DNA of 64,000 bases from JBFWML01 sp050251635. GTDB lineage: Bacteria > Campylobacterota > Campylobacteria > Campylobacterales > SZUA-545. Position numbers and translations under genes: made by a program. The stretch covers positions 1 through 64,000 of the forward strand of contig JBFWML010000006.1 of the NCBI GenBank assembly GCA_050251635.1. The letters run 5' to 3'. This document shows positions 17,107 through 25,463 of this stretch, in pieces; within the stretch, counting starts at the first letter, position 1; every line of letters starts with the position of its first letter. The notes under the pieces were generated by a model that was not told the origin of the DNA, ran no database searches, and saw only the letters and a program-made list of their open reading frames with translations.

Positions 17107-17943
17107 TTAACCGTGACTGCCCGCCGTGGCAAAACCGTACACATCTTCAAGCCGTTTGCCGGGGCACTCGCCCAAAGCCATGCGCACCGTTTCGCCCTTT
17201 TTTTCAAAGCCGTATTGGGCGAGTAGATTGACCGCGTCTTTGTTTTCCAGCGGCACATCGACCGCCAGCGGTTTCATGCCCCGCAGATAGATCGCGCCGC
17301 GCAGCAGCAGTTCGGCGTCCATATAGGCCGCCGCCTTCACCAGCCACGGGCCTAAAAAAACGTGATTGCCGATCACCCGCGTATGCATCACGCCGTGCGC
17401 GCTTTCGAGCATGAGCGAGCTTTTAAAAACCATGTCTTCCAGCAAAAACAGCGATCGATCTTCGCCGAAGGCAAAGGCGTCCAGCTTTAAAAAACCCGCC
17501 GTGTTTTGCGTTTCCAGCTCTCTGGCCTGCTGGGCGGTAAAGGTAAAACTCGTGCCGCGATTAGCCAATACAAACCGCCCCGCCAGACCCGTTTCCTTAA
17601 AACCGTAACGGGCGTAAAAGGCCGCCATCTGCGGCGCTGCGTGAAGCTTCACGCAGGATCGCTCGTTTTGCGCCGCCGCCAAGGCCGCTTCAAAAAGCCG
17701 CTTTCCGATCCCTTTTTTACGCGCGTCGGGCGCGGTGATAAAGTTCCCCAGCCACGCGCTTTTTTCGTGCAGATACCCGGTAATCGCCGCCTGCAAAAAA
17801 TCGCCGTCATACGCACCCAGACAGAGGTAAAAAAACCGCTGCCGGATCCGCGCCAGATCGGCCGCGTCGATCAGCCAGCCTTCCGCCTCGCCCCAGCGGA
17901 CAACCGTTTCAATATCGCGCTCGTTCAGCCAGCGGATTAACAT
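17107..17943 (-). CDS. GNAT-family N-acetyltransferase in the nif cluster
   Basis: A 278-residue protein with an N-terminal GNAT fold (residues ~1-125). It has the acetyl-CoA loop region APDARKKGIGKRLFEAALA (the R/Q-x-x-G-x-G/A type) and the end motif FYARYGFKETG. The second half (~150-270) looks like a partner GNAT-like lobe (PLAVDVPLENKDAVNLLAQY GFEKKG), as in two-domain YitH/Acetyltransf_18 proteins. It overlaps nifV by 7 bases at its start, so it is coupled to it. The substrate is unknown. Placement between nifV and the DUF683 gene suggests a nif accessory role, but this is inference. Confidence 0.82.
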   Translation of the reverse strand: MLIRWLNERDIETVVRWGEAEGWLIDAADLARIRQRFFYLCLGAYDGDFLQAAITGYLHEKSAWLGNFITAPDARKKGIGKRLFEAALAAAQNERSCVKLHAAPQMAAFYARYGFKETGLAGRFVLANRGTSFTFTAQQARELETQNTAGFLKLDAFAFGEDRSLFLLEDMVFKSSLMLESAHGVMHTRVIGNHVFLGPWLVKAAAYMDAELLLRGAIYLRGMKPLAVDVPLENKDAVNLLAQYGFEKKGETVRMALGECPGKRLEDVYGFATAGSHG

Positions 17944-19043
17944 ATTTTTGCAAGGGCGATCAGCTCGTTTTCGCTGAGCACCCGTTTGCGTTCATCCACC
18001 CGCTTGCGCACCGCGCCCAAAAGCGGGGTCAGGCTGGCCTTTTCGGCGGCCACGCCGCGCTTGTTCAGGTGGTACGCCAGCGTTGCGGTGCCGGAGTGTT
18101 TGCCGATCGGATAAGCCCGTTTGCCCCCCACCTCGCCCGGCGCAAAGGGTTCGTAGGCTTTTTGATTTTTCATCATGCCGTCGGCGTGAATGCCGCTTTC
18201 GTGGGAAAAAAGCGCCTGCCCGACGATCGGCATATTGCGGCTTAGTCGCATCCGCGCCGCGCGGGCCACGGTGCGGGTGAGCAGTTTCAGCGTTTTGGCG
18301 GCTACGGGGCGGCTCTCGTCAAACAGATGGCCTAGCGTCATCAATACCTGTTCAAAACTGGCGTTACCCGCCCGCTCCCCAAGGCCGATCACGGTGGTAT
18401 TGACGCTAACCGCCCCTGCCTCCAAGCCCGCAACCGCGTTGGCCGTCGCCATGCCAAAATCGTTGTGGGTATGCATCTCGATCGGCACTCCGATCGCGGC
18501 CAGTTCGCCGATAATGGCGGCGGTTTTTAAAGGCGTCAAAACCCCCACCGTATCGCAAAAACGGAAGCGATCGGCCCCCAGCTTTTGCGCAAAACCGATC
18601 AGCTCCTTTAAAAAGGCCGCATCCGCGCGGGAAGCGTCTTCGCCGCCCACGCACACAAACAACCCTTCGCGTTTGGCCGCAAGGATTGTCTCTTCCAGTT
18701 GGCGCAAGACCTGTTTCCGCCCGTTTTTCATCTTAACGTCGATCATCAAATCCGACACCGGTACGGAAAGATCAACCGCCTTCGCGCCGCAGCCGATCGA
18801 CGCTTCCAGATCGCCCAAAGTCGCGCGGTTCCAGGTCATGACGCGGGCCTTTAAACCCAGCGCCAAAATCTCGCGGATATCGGCGCACTCTTTGGCTCCC
18901 ATGGCGGGAATTCCCACCTCCAGCTCATCCGCTCCGGCGGCCTCCAAAAGCTGCGCGATTTGCAGTTTTTCTTCGGTCGAAAAAGCCACGAAGGGGGCTT
19001 GCTCGCCGTCTCGAAGCGTGGTGTCGTTGATGATCTTTTTCAT
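17937..19043 (-). CDS. nifV: Homocitrate synthase NifV
   Basis: A 368-residue enzyme condensing acetyl-CoA and 2-oxoglutarate to (R)-homocitrate, the organic ligand of FeMo-co. It has the DRE-TIM signature (NDTTLRDGEQAP at the N-terminus), GADRFRFCDTVGVLTP and the metal-binding HxH in EMHTHNDFGMATANAVAG. HESGIHADGMMKN follows in the C-terminal part. It lacks the long LeuA regulatory domain, as expected for NifV. The ATG at 19043 is preceded by GGAGGCCTGAT and is 1 base after the nifB stop, so an alternative longer frame overlapping nifB is rejected. It overlaps the GNAT gene by 7 bases. Confidence 0.95.
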   Translation of the reverse strand: MKKIINDTTLRDGEQAPFVAFSTEEKLQIAQLLEAAGADELEVGIPAMGAKECADIREILALGLKARVMTWNRATLGDLEASIGCGAKAVDLSVPVSDLMIDVKMKNGRKQVLRQLEETILAAKREGLFVCVGGEDASRADAAFLKELIGFAQKLGADRFRFCDTVGVLTPLKTAAIIGELAAIGVPIEMHTHNDFGMATANAVAGLEAGAVSVNTTVIGLGERAGNASFEQVLMTLGHLFDESRPVAAKTLKLLTRTVARAARMRLSRNMPIVGQALFSHESGIHADGMMKNQKAYEPFAPGEVGGKRAYPIGKHSGTATLAYHLNKRGVAAEKASLTPLLGAVRKRVDERKRVLSENELIALAKIC

Positions 19044-19044
19044 A

Positions 19045-20451
19045 TCAGGCCTCCGCCTGTTTTTTCCCATTGCCAAAATAAGCCTGAGCCGCCTCAACCA
19101 CCGCTCCCATAACCGGGCGATCGGCGTACGCTTCGCTGGTTTTGAGTTTAATCATTCCCAGCTCCTTTTGCGGACAGTCGCCGATTTTGGCGGTCAGCAG
19201 CAGCTTGACCCCCTTAAGCGCGGCTTTAATCGCATCGATCGGCCCCGTGCCGCAGTTGATCTCGCCGCTGCAGTAGGCCGCAACCGCTTTTTTGGTAAAG
19301 AGTTTTGCCCCCAAATCCCCCGCTTCGTACACATCGAAACGGTCGCAGGAACCAAAGTGCCAGTCGATCGTTTCGCCGGTGCTGGAGGTGACGGCGATCA
19401 GAATCGTTTTGCCGTTGCTGCTCAGCGCTTTTTTGGCCTCGTCGGCCTTGGCGGCGTGGCGGCGGAAGGTTTCGATCGTTTCTTGAAGCTGTGCGCGCCC
19501 TTCGCGGTCGTAGTTCTCCACCAGCGCTTCGATCGGCTGGCTTAAAAAATCCATCGGCGCAAACTCGGCGCTCTTATCTTCGCCCAGCAGCCCCACCGCG
19601 TCGGCGCGGCACTGGTGGCAGTGGGCCATCTGCTTCACATCAATCCCGCAGGCCGCCTGCGCCTTTTTCACCTGCGCGGCCGTGGCGCTGGGCACGCCGT
19701 TTAGGGCGTAATGGGTGCCGAATTCCGGCTCGGATAGAAGCGGCATAATATTGTGCAAAAAGACGCCCAGCTCCTTGAGTTTCGCCGCCACCAAAGGCAG
19801 ATGATCTTCGTTCACGCCGGGAATCAACACCGAGTTGGCTTTGATCAAAAGCCCCCGATCGGCGGCTTTTTTGATGCCCTCCAACTGGCGCGAAAGCAAA
19901 AGCGCCGCGCCTTCAACCCCCGTGTAGCGCTTTTTGGTGTGCGTGTCGTACACCCACGGATATATCTGCGCACCCACCTTGGGGTCAACGGCGTTGATCG
20001 TGACGGTGACGTGATCGACCCCGTGGGCAATCAGGTCGTCCACAAACTCCGGCAGCCTTAGGCCGTTGGTCGAAACACACAGTTTCAGATCGGGCGCGTG
20101 TTCGCGCAGCAGGCGGAAGGTTTCAAAGGTTTTTTCCGGGTTGGCCAGCGCGTCCCCCGGCCCCGCGATACCCACGACGGAAAGCTGCTTGATCTGCCCG
20201 CCCACATGGAGCACCTTTTTCAGCCCCCCTTCGGGGGTCAGGCGCGAACTGGTCACGCCGGGGCGCGATTCGTTGCTGCAATCGTATTTGCGGTTGCAGT
20301 AGTGGCACTGGATATTACAGGCCGGGGCCACGGGCAGGTGGATTCGCGCGTAATGATGGTGCGCCCCTTCGCTGTAACAGGGGTGGTTGTTGATCTTCTC
20401 GGCGATTTCGGCTTGAAGGCCGGAAAGGTCGGCATGGGACGAACAGGACAT
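19045..20451 (-). CDS. nifB: FeMo-cofactor biosynthesis protein NifB
   Basis: A 468-residue radical SAM enzyme that builds the NifB-co [8Fe-9S-C] precursor. The SAM-cluster motif is CNIQCHYC (about residue 48), followed by NRKYDCSNESRPGV, the extra NifB cysteine segment. VVGIAGPGDALANPEKT and the HCHQC-type CHQCRADAVG segment follow. From about residue 345 a NifX/NifB C-terminal domain begins (TILIAVTSSTGETIDWHFGS), so this is the two-domain proteobacterial type. The start has AAAGGAGGCACC. It heads the nifB-nifV-GNAT-DUF683 unit and diverges from fdxN across 139 bases that hold a shared candidate operator. Confidence 0.97.
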   Translation of the reverse strand: MSCSSHADLSGLQAEIAEKINNHPCYSEGAHHHYARIHLPVAPACNIQCHYCNRKYDCSNESRPGVTSSRLTPEGGLKKVLHVGGQIKQLSVVGIAGPGDALANPEKTFETFRLLREHAPDLKLCVSTNGLRLPEFVDDLIAHGVDHVTVTINAVDPKVGAQIYPWVYDTHTKKRYTGVEGAALLLSRQLEGIKKAADRGLLIKANSVLIPGVNEDHLPLVAAKLKELGVFLHNIMPLLSEPEFGTHYALNGVPSATAAQVKKAQAACGIDVKQMAHCHQCRADAVGLLGEDKSAEFAPMDFLSQPIEALVENYDREGRAQLQETIETFRRHAAKADEAKKALSSNGKTILIAVTSSTGETIDWHFGSCDRFDVYEAGDLGAKLFTKKAVAAYCSGEINCGTGPIDAIKAALKGVKLLLTAKIGDCPQKELGMIKLKTSEAYADRPVMGAVVEAAQAYFGNGKKQAEA

Positions 20452-20505
20452 GGTGCCTCCTTTAAAACAACTGCGCTAGTTTTGCACAACTGGGAAACAC
20501 CCAAC

Positions 20506-20522
20506 TGTCTATTTTTTAATCA
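20506..20522. promoter_or_regulatory. Shared candidate operator between nifB and fdxN
   Basis: TGTCTATTTTTTAATCA, 55-71 bases before the nifB ATG and 69-85 bases before the fdxN ATG. It matches the nifH site at 14 of 17 positions, with the right half-site intact. Immediately to its right lies a further TGATTA (20530-20535), so TAATCA and TGATTA flank a 7-base gap. Confidence 0.5.
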
Positions 20523-20590
20523 TTAGAGGTGATTACCGTTTCGCACCTCCTTGATAGAATGATGCTTATCCAATTAACAAGGAGTTTCCC

Positions 20591-20788
20591 ATGGCCATGA
20601 AGATCACCTCCGACTGCATCAACTGCGGCGCCTGTATCGACGAGTGCCCCAACAGCGCGATCGTCGGCGACGACAAAAACCCTGACGGCGCGGAGATTCA
20701 TTACATCTTCGCCAACAAGTGCGACGAGTGCGGCGGAGGTTCGCAAGCTTGCGTCGATGTGTGTCCTTCAGATGCGATCGTAAAGTAA
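20591..20788 (+). CDS. FdxN-type 2[4Fe-4S] ferredoxin
   Basis: A 65-residue bacterial ferredoxin. Cluster 1 is bound by CINCGACIDECP. Cluster 2 by CDECGGGSQACVDVCP, where the second and third cysteines are separated by six residues; such an insertion is typical of nif-associated (FdxN-like) ferredoxins. Its probable role is electron supply to nitrogenase or to NifB. The start ATG follows AAGGAGTTTCCC. It heads a rightward unit with the peroxiredoxin-like, SIR2-like and ClpX genes, diverging from nifB. Confidence 0.93.
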   Translation: MAMKITSDCINCGACIDECPNSAIVGDDKNPDGAEIHYIFANKCDECGGGSQACVDVCPSDAIVK

Positions 20789-20793
20789 CCCCC

Positions 20794-21324
20794 ATGACCT
20801 ACACCATCCGCTATTTAGACGAAGATCAGCTTCTTGAGGATCGGCCCGCCGATGTGGGCTACGCCGCCGAAAAGGTGAGTGTCAAAACCAAGAGCGGCGA
20901 AGTCGTTGAGATCGGCGGCATGGTGCGGGGCGTGACCCAGATTTTAATCTCCCTGCCCAATCTGGGCGAGCCCTTCGTGAAAATGGCGCAGGCCATAAGA
21001 AACGAAGTGACGAAGCCCGAGGGGGTTAGGCTGTGGGTCATTGTGAACCGTTTAGGCCCGGAAGCCGCCGCCTTTAAAGAGGACGGGGTGATAAAGCTGG
21101 CCGAAGATTTCGAGGGCGAATTCGGCGGGATGTACGGCGTCAAAATCGCCGACGGACTCTTAGAAGGCGCGCTGACCGCCGGACTGTTTGTGGTTAGCAA
21201 AGACGGCACGCTCTTTTACCGCGACGTGCCCAAAGAGATTCCCGGCGCATTTAATCACGACCGTTTTCTCAAAGAGGCCAACAAGGCCGTTAACGTCTAT
21301 AACGGACAAGGATGCCACGGATGA
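20794..21324 (+). CDS. Cysteine-less thiol-peroxidase-like protein
   Basis: A 176-residue protein with the outline of an atypical 2-Cys peroxiredoxin (Tpx). It has a strand-rich N-terminus, VTQILISLPNLGEPFV where Tpx has the active-site loop, and KIADGLLEGALTAGLFVVSK DGTLFYRDV matching the Tpx C-terminal core. The peroxidatic Thr/Ser-x-x-Cys is absent; the only cysteine is in the C-terminal GQGCHG. It is therefore unlikely to be a peroxidase and may be a binding or scaffold protein. The ATG is 5 bases after the ferredoxin stop. Its TGA overlaps the next ATG, so it is part of the fdxN unit. The family call is by pattern only. Confidence 0.7.
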   Translation: MTYTIRYLDEDQLLEDRPADVGYAAEKVSVKTKSGEVVEIGGMVRGVTQILISLPNLGEPFVKMAQAIRNEVTKPEGVRLWVIVNRLGPEAAAFKEDGVIKLAEDFEGEFGGMYGVKIADGLLEGALTAGLFVVSKDGTLFYRDVPKEIPGAFNHDRFLKEANKAVNVYNGQGCHG

Positions 21325-22136
21325 AACTGACAGATTTTTCGGCGCAAATCGCTTCGGGCTTAGTCGTTCCCTATCTGGGGCTGGAGATTTTTAAAGGGGC
21401 CAACGATCTGGCCGGAAAACCCCTGCCCGCTTCCAGCGACGAAATCATTCTGGCCCTCAACGACGGCCGTGCCATGGCGCCGCGGCTGATGATGGAATAC
21501 CCCCGCGCGGCGATGTCGATCGAGCAGCGCAAGGGGCGCAAAACCCTTGAGGCGCTTTTTGAACGCATCTACGCCGCCGGATTCGATCCGCTGCCCGTGC
21601 ACCGCCTGATTGCGGCCATAAACCCGAAAATCGTCGTTGACACCAACCGCGACGACGCCCTTCAACGGCTGATGCAAGGCGTTTATACGCTGGTTTACGG
21701 CACGGCGCGGGTGGCGGGAGACCTGCCCCGTTTCGAGGCGCAAATCTGCGAAGGGTTAGAGGGCCGCCCGCTCTCGCCCCAAGCGATCACGCTGGAAAAA
21801 CCGCTGCTGTTTAAACCGATGGGGGTGCTCAAACCCGCGCCCAGCCTGATTCTCTCCGATGCGGATTATGTGGACTGGCTCACCGAAGCGATGGCGGGGC
21901 TGGCAGTTCCGGCGTGCCTGAAAGAAAAACGGGGCGAACTGAAATGGCTGCTGTTGGGCTGCCGTTTTGAGCGCGACACCGATCGCATGGTCGCCAGCGA
22001 AATTCTAGGCGGCGAAGCCTGCGCGGGCGGCTGGTGGGTGACAGACAAAACACCGATCGCGGCTGAGGTTAAGTTTGCCAAACGGCACAAACTGGAGATC
22101 ATCCCCAGCGATCTCGCCGCCTTTTGCGGGCTGTAA
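21321..22136 (+). CDS. SIR2-like protein of the nif cluster
   Basis: A 271-residue soluble protein. The N-terminal LVVPYLGLEIFKGAND and the later VVDTNRDDALQRLM resemble the degenerate nucleotide-binding elements (G-A-G-type loop and TTNYD-type motif) of SIR2-like domains. The catalytic His and the zinc cysteines of sirtuin deacylases are not obvious. It is coupled to the preceding gene by an ATGA overlap and followed 9 bases later by clpX. I recall SIR2-family proteins in epsilonproteobacterial nif clusters, but the function is not known to me. An NAD-linked or purely structural role is open. Confidence 0.6.
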   Translation: MKLTDFSAQIASGLVVPYLGLEIFKGANDLAGKPLPASSDEIILALNDGRAMAPRLMMEYPRAAMSIEQRKGRKTLEALFERIYAAGFDPLPVHRLIAAINPKIVVDTNRDDALQRLMQGVYTLVYGTARVAGDLPRFEAQICEGLEGRPLSPQAITLEKPLLFKPMGVLKPAPSLILSDADYVDWLTEAMAGLAVPACLKEKRGELKWLLLGCRFERDTDRMVASEILGGEACAGGWWVTDKTPIAAEVKFAKRHKLEIIPSDLAAFCGL

Positions 22137-22145
22137 GGATTGGGC

Positions 22146-23360
22146 ATGAAAACCACCGAACTCGTTTGCAGCTTTTGCGGTAAAAAACGCGCCGAAGTCA
22201 AAAAGCTTTTTTCCACGGAAACGGCGGCGATCTGCGACGAGTGCGTCAAACTCTGCGACAACGTTTTAGTTCAGGAAAACGCCCAAAACGAACGCAAAGC
22301 CTTCAGCCACGGCCTGCCCCGCCCGCAGGAGATTTCGGCCTTTTTAGACCGCTACGTCATCGGCCAGGAGGCGGCCAAAAAAACGATGGCGGTGGCGCTT
22401 TATAACCACTATAAACGCATCGAGCGGCCCATCGCCAAGGGCGTGGAGCTGGAAAAATCCAATATCTTGCTGATCGGCCCCACCGGCAGCGGCAAAACCC
22501 TCATCGCCAAACGCCTCGCGCGGATTATGAACGTTCCCTTCGCCGTGGCCGACGCGACGGCCTTAACCGAAGCGGGTTATGTGGGCGAAGATGTCGAAAG
22601 CATCCTTTCGCGCCTCTTGGCCGCCGCAAACTTCGATGTAGAACTGGCCCAAAAGGGGATTATTTACATCGACGAAATCGACAAGATCGCCCACAAAGGC
22701 GAAAGCGCCACCACGGGCCGCGACGTTTCCGGCGAAGGGGTGCAGCAGGGGCTTTTAAAAATCCTTGAGGGGGCGGAAATTTACGTCCCCGTCAAAGGCA
22801 GCCGCAAAAACGCCTCGGCAGAAACGGTGCTTTTTGACACGACCCATGTGCTTTTTATCGCGGGCGGGGCCTTTGTGGGGCTGGAGGAGCAGGTCAAAAA
22901 AGAGCACGCCAAGGAGATGGGTTTTGGCCGCAAAGGCACCCAAAAAGCGGCGGACTTTAAACCCCAACCCAAGGACTTGGTGCGTTACGGGATGATCCCC
23001 GAATTTGTGGGCCGTCTGCCGGTCATTGCCACGCTGCAACCCTTAAGCCAAGCCGATCTGGTGCGGATTTTAAAAGAGCCCAAAAACGCGCTCACCGCCC
23101 AGTACGAGGCGCTTTTTGAGCTCGACGGCATCGAGCTGGTGTTTGAGGAGGAGGCGCTGGAGCGGGTGGCCCAGCTGGCTTACGAGCGCGAAGTGGGGGC
23201 GCGGGGGCTTCGCGGGATTTTGGAAGAGAAAATGTTGCCGCTGCTCTACGAACTGCCCGGCCGCGAGGATGTGGGCACCTGCAGGATCACCCGCGCCTTT
23301 TTAGACGGCACCGCCGAGGCAATCCTCACAAGCACCCCAAAAAGGCAAAGTCATGGATGA
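22146..23360 (+). CDS. clpX: ClpX-type AAA+ unfoldase
   Basis: A 404-residue ClpX. The N-terminal zinc-binding domain has CSFC...CDEC (four cysteines). The AAA+ module has Walker A GPTGSGKTLIAKRLA, pore loop GYVGEDVES, Walker B IIYIDEIDKIA, sensor-type segments and GARGLRGILEEKMLPLLYEL at the C-terminus. It delivers substrates to ClpP; no clpP is adjacent. The start ATG at 22146 has AAGGA at proper spacing, unlike the ATG six bases upstream. In Azotobacter vinelandii a nif-linked ClpX2 is known to limit NifB and NifEN levels, so a nif-specific second copy is plausible. This window cannot show whether another clpX exists. Confidence 0.93.
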   Translation: MKTTELVCSFCGKKRAEVKKLFSTETAAICDECVKLCDNVLVQENAQNERKAFSHGLPRPQEISAFLDRYVIGQEAAKKTMAVALYNHYKRIERPIAKGVELEKSNILLIGPTGSGKTLIAKRLARIMNVPFAVADATALTEAGYVGEDVESILSRLLAAANFDVELAQKGIIYIDEIDKIAHKGESATTGRDVSGEGVQQGLLKILEGAEIYVPVKGSRKNASAETVLFDTTHVLFIAGGAFVGLEEQVKKEHAKEMGFGRKGTQKAADFKPQPKDLVRYGMIPEFVGRLPVIATLQPLSQADLVRILKEPKNALTAQYEALFELDGIELVFEEEALERVAQLAYEREVGARGLRGILEEKMLPLLYELPGREDVGTCRITRAFLDGTAEAILTSTPKRQSHG

Positions 23361-24045
23361 AAAGCTCATCGCCGGATGGATCGAACACGATCTCAACCCC
23401 TTTTTCCTCTTTGACGAACGGGGCAAAGTGCGCATACTCAACCAAGCCGCCGAACTGCTGCTGGGCTACGCCAGCCCGCTGCAGTTTTTTCAGCTGGCCC
23501 AGCGCCATGCGGTTAAGCCCGGTTTTCATGTCACCTTCGAGCCGATGAGCTTTCAATCCTTTAACTTCTACGGCCTGATGGCGGGCCGGGACGAAAACGG
23601 CATCGGAATGCGGCTCTATCAGGTGCCGCTTAAGGGCGCGGTCGAAGGCAAGCCCCTGGGCGATCAGTCGCCCACGAATATCTACCGGATACTCGATGCC
23701 AATATCGCGCTGTTTAAAAGCCGCCACAAGCAGGAGATCAAATGCGATTACGACCCGGCGCTGCCGCTGTTTAAGCTGCTGCAAAACGACTTTTCCAAGC
23801 TGGTGGGCCGCAGTTTTGAAAGCTTCCGCCAAAGCCCCTCGCCTCTGCAGGTCACGCTCAAAATCCGCCACGGCGAACAACGCGCGCTGCTGGGCCGCCG
23901 CTGGCCGCTGGCGGAACTGGTTTTTTCGGGCAAAAACCGCCTGAGCGATCAGGACAAGGCGCTCCAGACGCTGGCGGAGTCGATGTGGATTCATGTGCAG
24001 CTGAGTCCGGGTTCAATCCTCTACGAGATTCCTCTGGTTAATTAA
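23353..24045 (+). CDS. PAS-like protein following clpX
   Basis: A 230-residue soluble protein overlapping the end of clpX by 8 bases, hence translationally coupled. The start resembles a PAS fold (NPFFLFDERGKVRILNQAAE LLLGY). The remainder (about 75-230) has no output motif that I recognise: no H box, GGDEF, EAL or MA region. It may be an orphan sensory or adaptor protein for the kinase encoded just downstream, or an adaptor for ClpX. Both are inference from position. Confidence 0.7.
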   Translation: MDEKLIAGWIEHDLNPFFLFDERGKVRILNQAAELLLGYASPLQFFQLAQRHAVKPGFHVTFEPMSFQSFNFYGLMAGRDENGIGMRLYQVPLKGAVEGKPLGDQSPTNIYRILDANIALFKSRHKQEIKCDYDPALPLFKLLQNDFSKLVGRSFESFRQSPSPLQVTLKIRHGEQRALLGRRWPLAELVFSGKNRLSDQDKALQTLAESMWIHVQLSPGSILYEIPLVN

Positions 24046-24077
24046 AGACTTTTTACAAACTTTTGTCACACTAGCGC

Positions 24078-24083
24078 TACAAT
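24078..24083 (+). promoter_or_regulatory. -10 element giving a probable leaderless mRNA
   Basis: TACAAT stands exactly six bases before the ATG of the HHWRQPL kinase, the same geometry as at 7151. No ribosome binding site is present. A TTTACA at 24052 is too distant (20 bases) to be a good -35. Confidence 0.5.
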
Positions 24084-24089
24084 CATCCC

Positions 24090-25418
24090 ATGAAAAACCT
24101 CTACGCCTCGCTTAGCGAGCTCTTCTTCCGCTATCCGCGCTGGCAAGAGGCCGATCTCATGACCCGGCGCCGCGCGCTTTTGATGCTGGCGATTATTGTC
24201 ATGGCCCAGCTTTCGATGGTGCTGCTTTCGCTCTTTAACTGGCAGACGGGCAACCGGGAGATTGTGCTTCTTTGCGCGGTGACGATGATTTTTTTGGCCT
24301 GGGCGCACAGGTATATTCTGGTGCGGCGCGATATGGAGTTTATCGGCCGCATCGGCATTGCCGCCATGTTCGCCGCCCTTATTGCCCAAAGCCTGCTGCC
24401 CAGCGTCGGCGGGGGCGCGGCCCTGATTTGGAGCGCGCTTTTTCCGCCCGCGGCCTACTTTTTCCGGGGATTTGAGAGCGGCGCGCGCTGGAACACGGGC
24501 TTTTTGGCCGCCGCCGGCGCATTGACCGCGCTGGCCTACGCCGGCGTTGCCCTGCCCTACAGGCCCGACGCTTACCTGTTGCAGTTTCTCGGCCTGCTTT
24601 TTATCTCGACCTTTGTCTACTTCTACGAAGCGGTGCGTTTTGAGTACGAAACCCGGTTGCAACGCCATGCCGCCGAACTGGAAAAACGGGTCGAAGCCGA
24701 GAGCGCAAAACGCATCGCGCAAGAAAAGGCGCTCTACGAACAGGCCCGCATCGCTTCGATCGGCGAGATGATCGCCTCTTTGGCCCACCATTGGCGTCAA
24801 CCCCTCAGCGTCATCTCGTTGATCGTTCAGGACCTCATCGACGCCCACGAACACGGCGAAATCGATCGGGCCTATCTGGAACAAAACGTCGCCGAGGCCC
24901 TGCGGCACATCGATCGCATGAGCGCCACGATCGACACCTTCCGCCGTTTTTACCGTCCGGCGGGCAGCCTTGAACCCTTTTTTCCCGCGCAGGCTGTCGA
25001 GGAGGTTCAGTCGATTCTGGCCGCGCAGATGCGCAATGAGGGCATCCGTTTTGAAAACCTCATCGATCCGGGCCTAAGCTACACGGGAAGGCGCAGCGAC
25101 TTTAAGCAGGTGCTGTTGCAGCTTTTACAAAACGCCTGCGAAGCGATCGGGCGCGCCCAACCCGCCCTCAAATGGATCGCCGTCAGCGCCCATACGGGGG
25201 GCGGTATGCTGGAAATCACCGTCTCCGATAGCGGCGGCGGCATCAAAAACCAGCCGATCGAACGGCTTTTTGAACCCTACGCCGGCACCAAGGGGCTCAA
25301 CAACACGGGGCTTGGGCTCTATCTGGCCAAGGGCCTCATCGAAGGCGGGATGAACGGAAAAATCCTGCTGAAAAACAGCCCCGAAGGACTCGATGTCACA
25401 TTACAGCTACCCCTCTAA
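24090..25418 (+). CDS. Membrane histidine kinase, HHWRQPL type
   Basis: A 442-residue sensor kinase with about six membrane helices in residues 28-190 and no sizeable external domain. A coiled coil (~195-230, RLQRHAAELEKRVEAESAKR) leads to the phospho-acceptor box MIASLAHHWRQPLSVISLI and a HATPase_c domain (LLQLLQNACEAIGRA, VSDSGGGIKN, NTGLGLYLAKGLIEGGMNG). This H-box type is common in Campylobacterota and Deltaproteobacteria. No response regulator gene is adjacent, so the partner is elsewhere. It is placed directly after the clpX-PAS pair but has its own promoter-like element. Confidence 0.9.
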   Translation: MKNLYASLSELFFRYPRWQEADLMTRRRALLMLAIIVMAQLSMVLLSLFNWQTGNREIVLLCAVTMIFLAWAHRYILVRRDMEFIGRIGIAAMFAALIAQSLLPSVGGGAALIWSALFPPAAYFFRGFESGARWNTGFLAAAGALTALAYAGVALPYRPDAYLLQFLGLLFISTFVYFYEAVRFEYETRLQRHAAELEKRVEAESAKRIAQEKALYEQARIASIGEMIASLAHHWRQPLSVISLIVQDLIDAHEHGEIDRAYLEQNVAEALRHIDRMSATIDTFRRFYRPAGSLEPFFPAQAVEEVQSILAAQMRNEGIRFENLIDPGLSYTGRRSDFKQVLLQLLQNACEAIGRAQPALKWIAVSAHTGGGMLEITVSDSGGGIKNQPIERLFEPYAGTKGLNNTGLGLYLAKGLIEGGMNGKILLKNSPEGLDVTLQLPL

Positions 25419-25463
25419 ATTGCCGATACTACCCGATCGACTCTAACTAAAAGGGCGGCTTGG

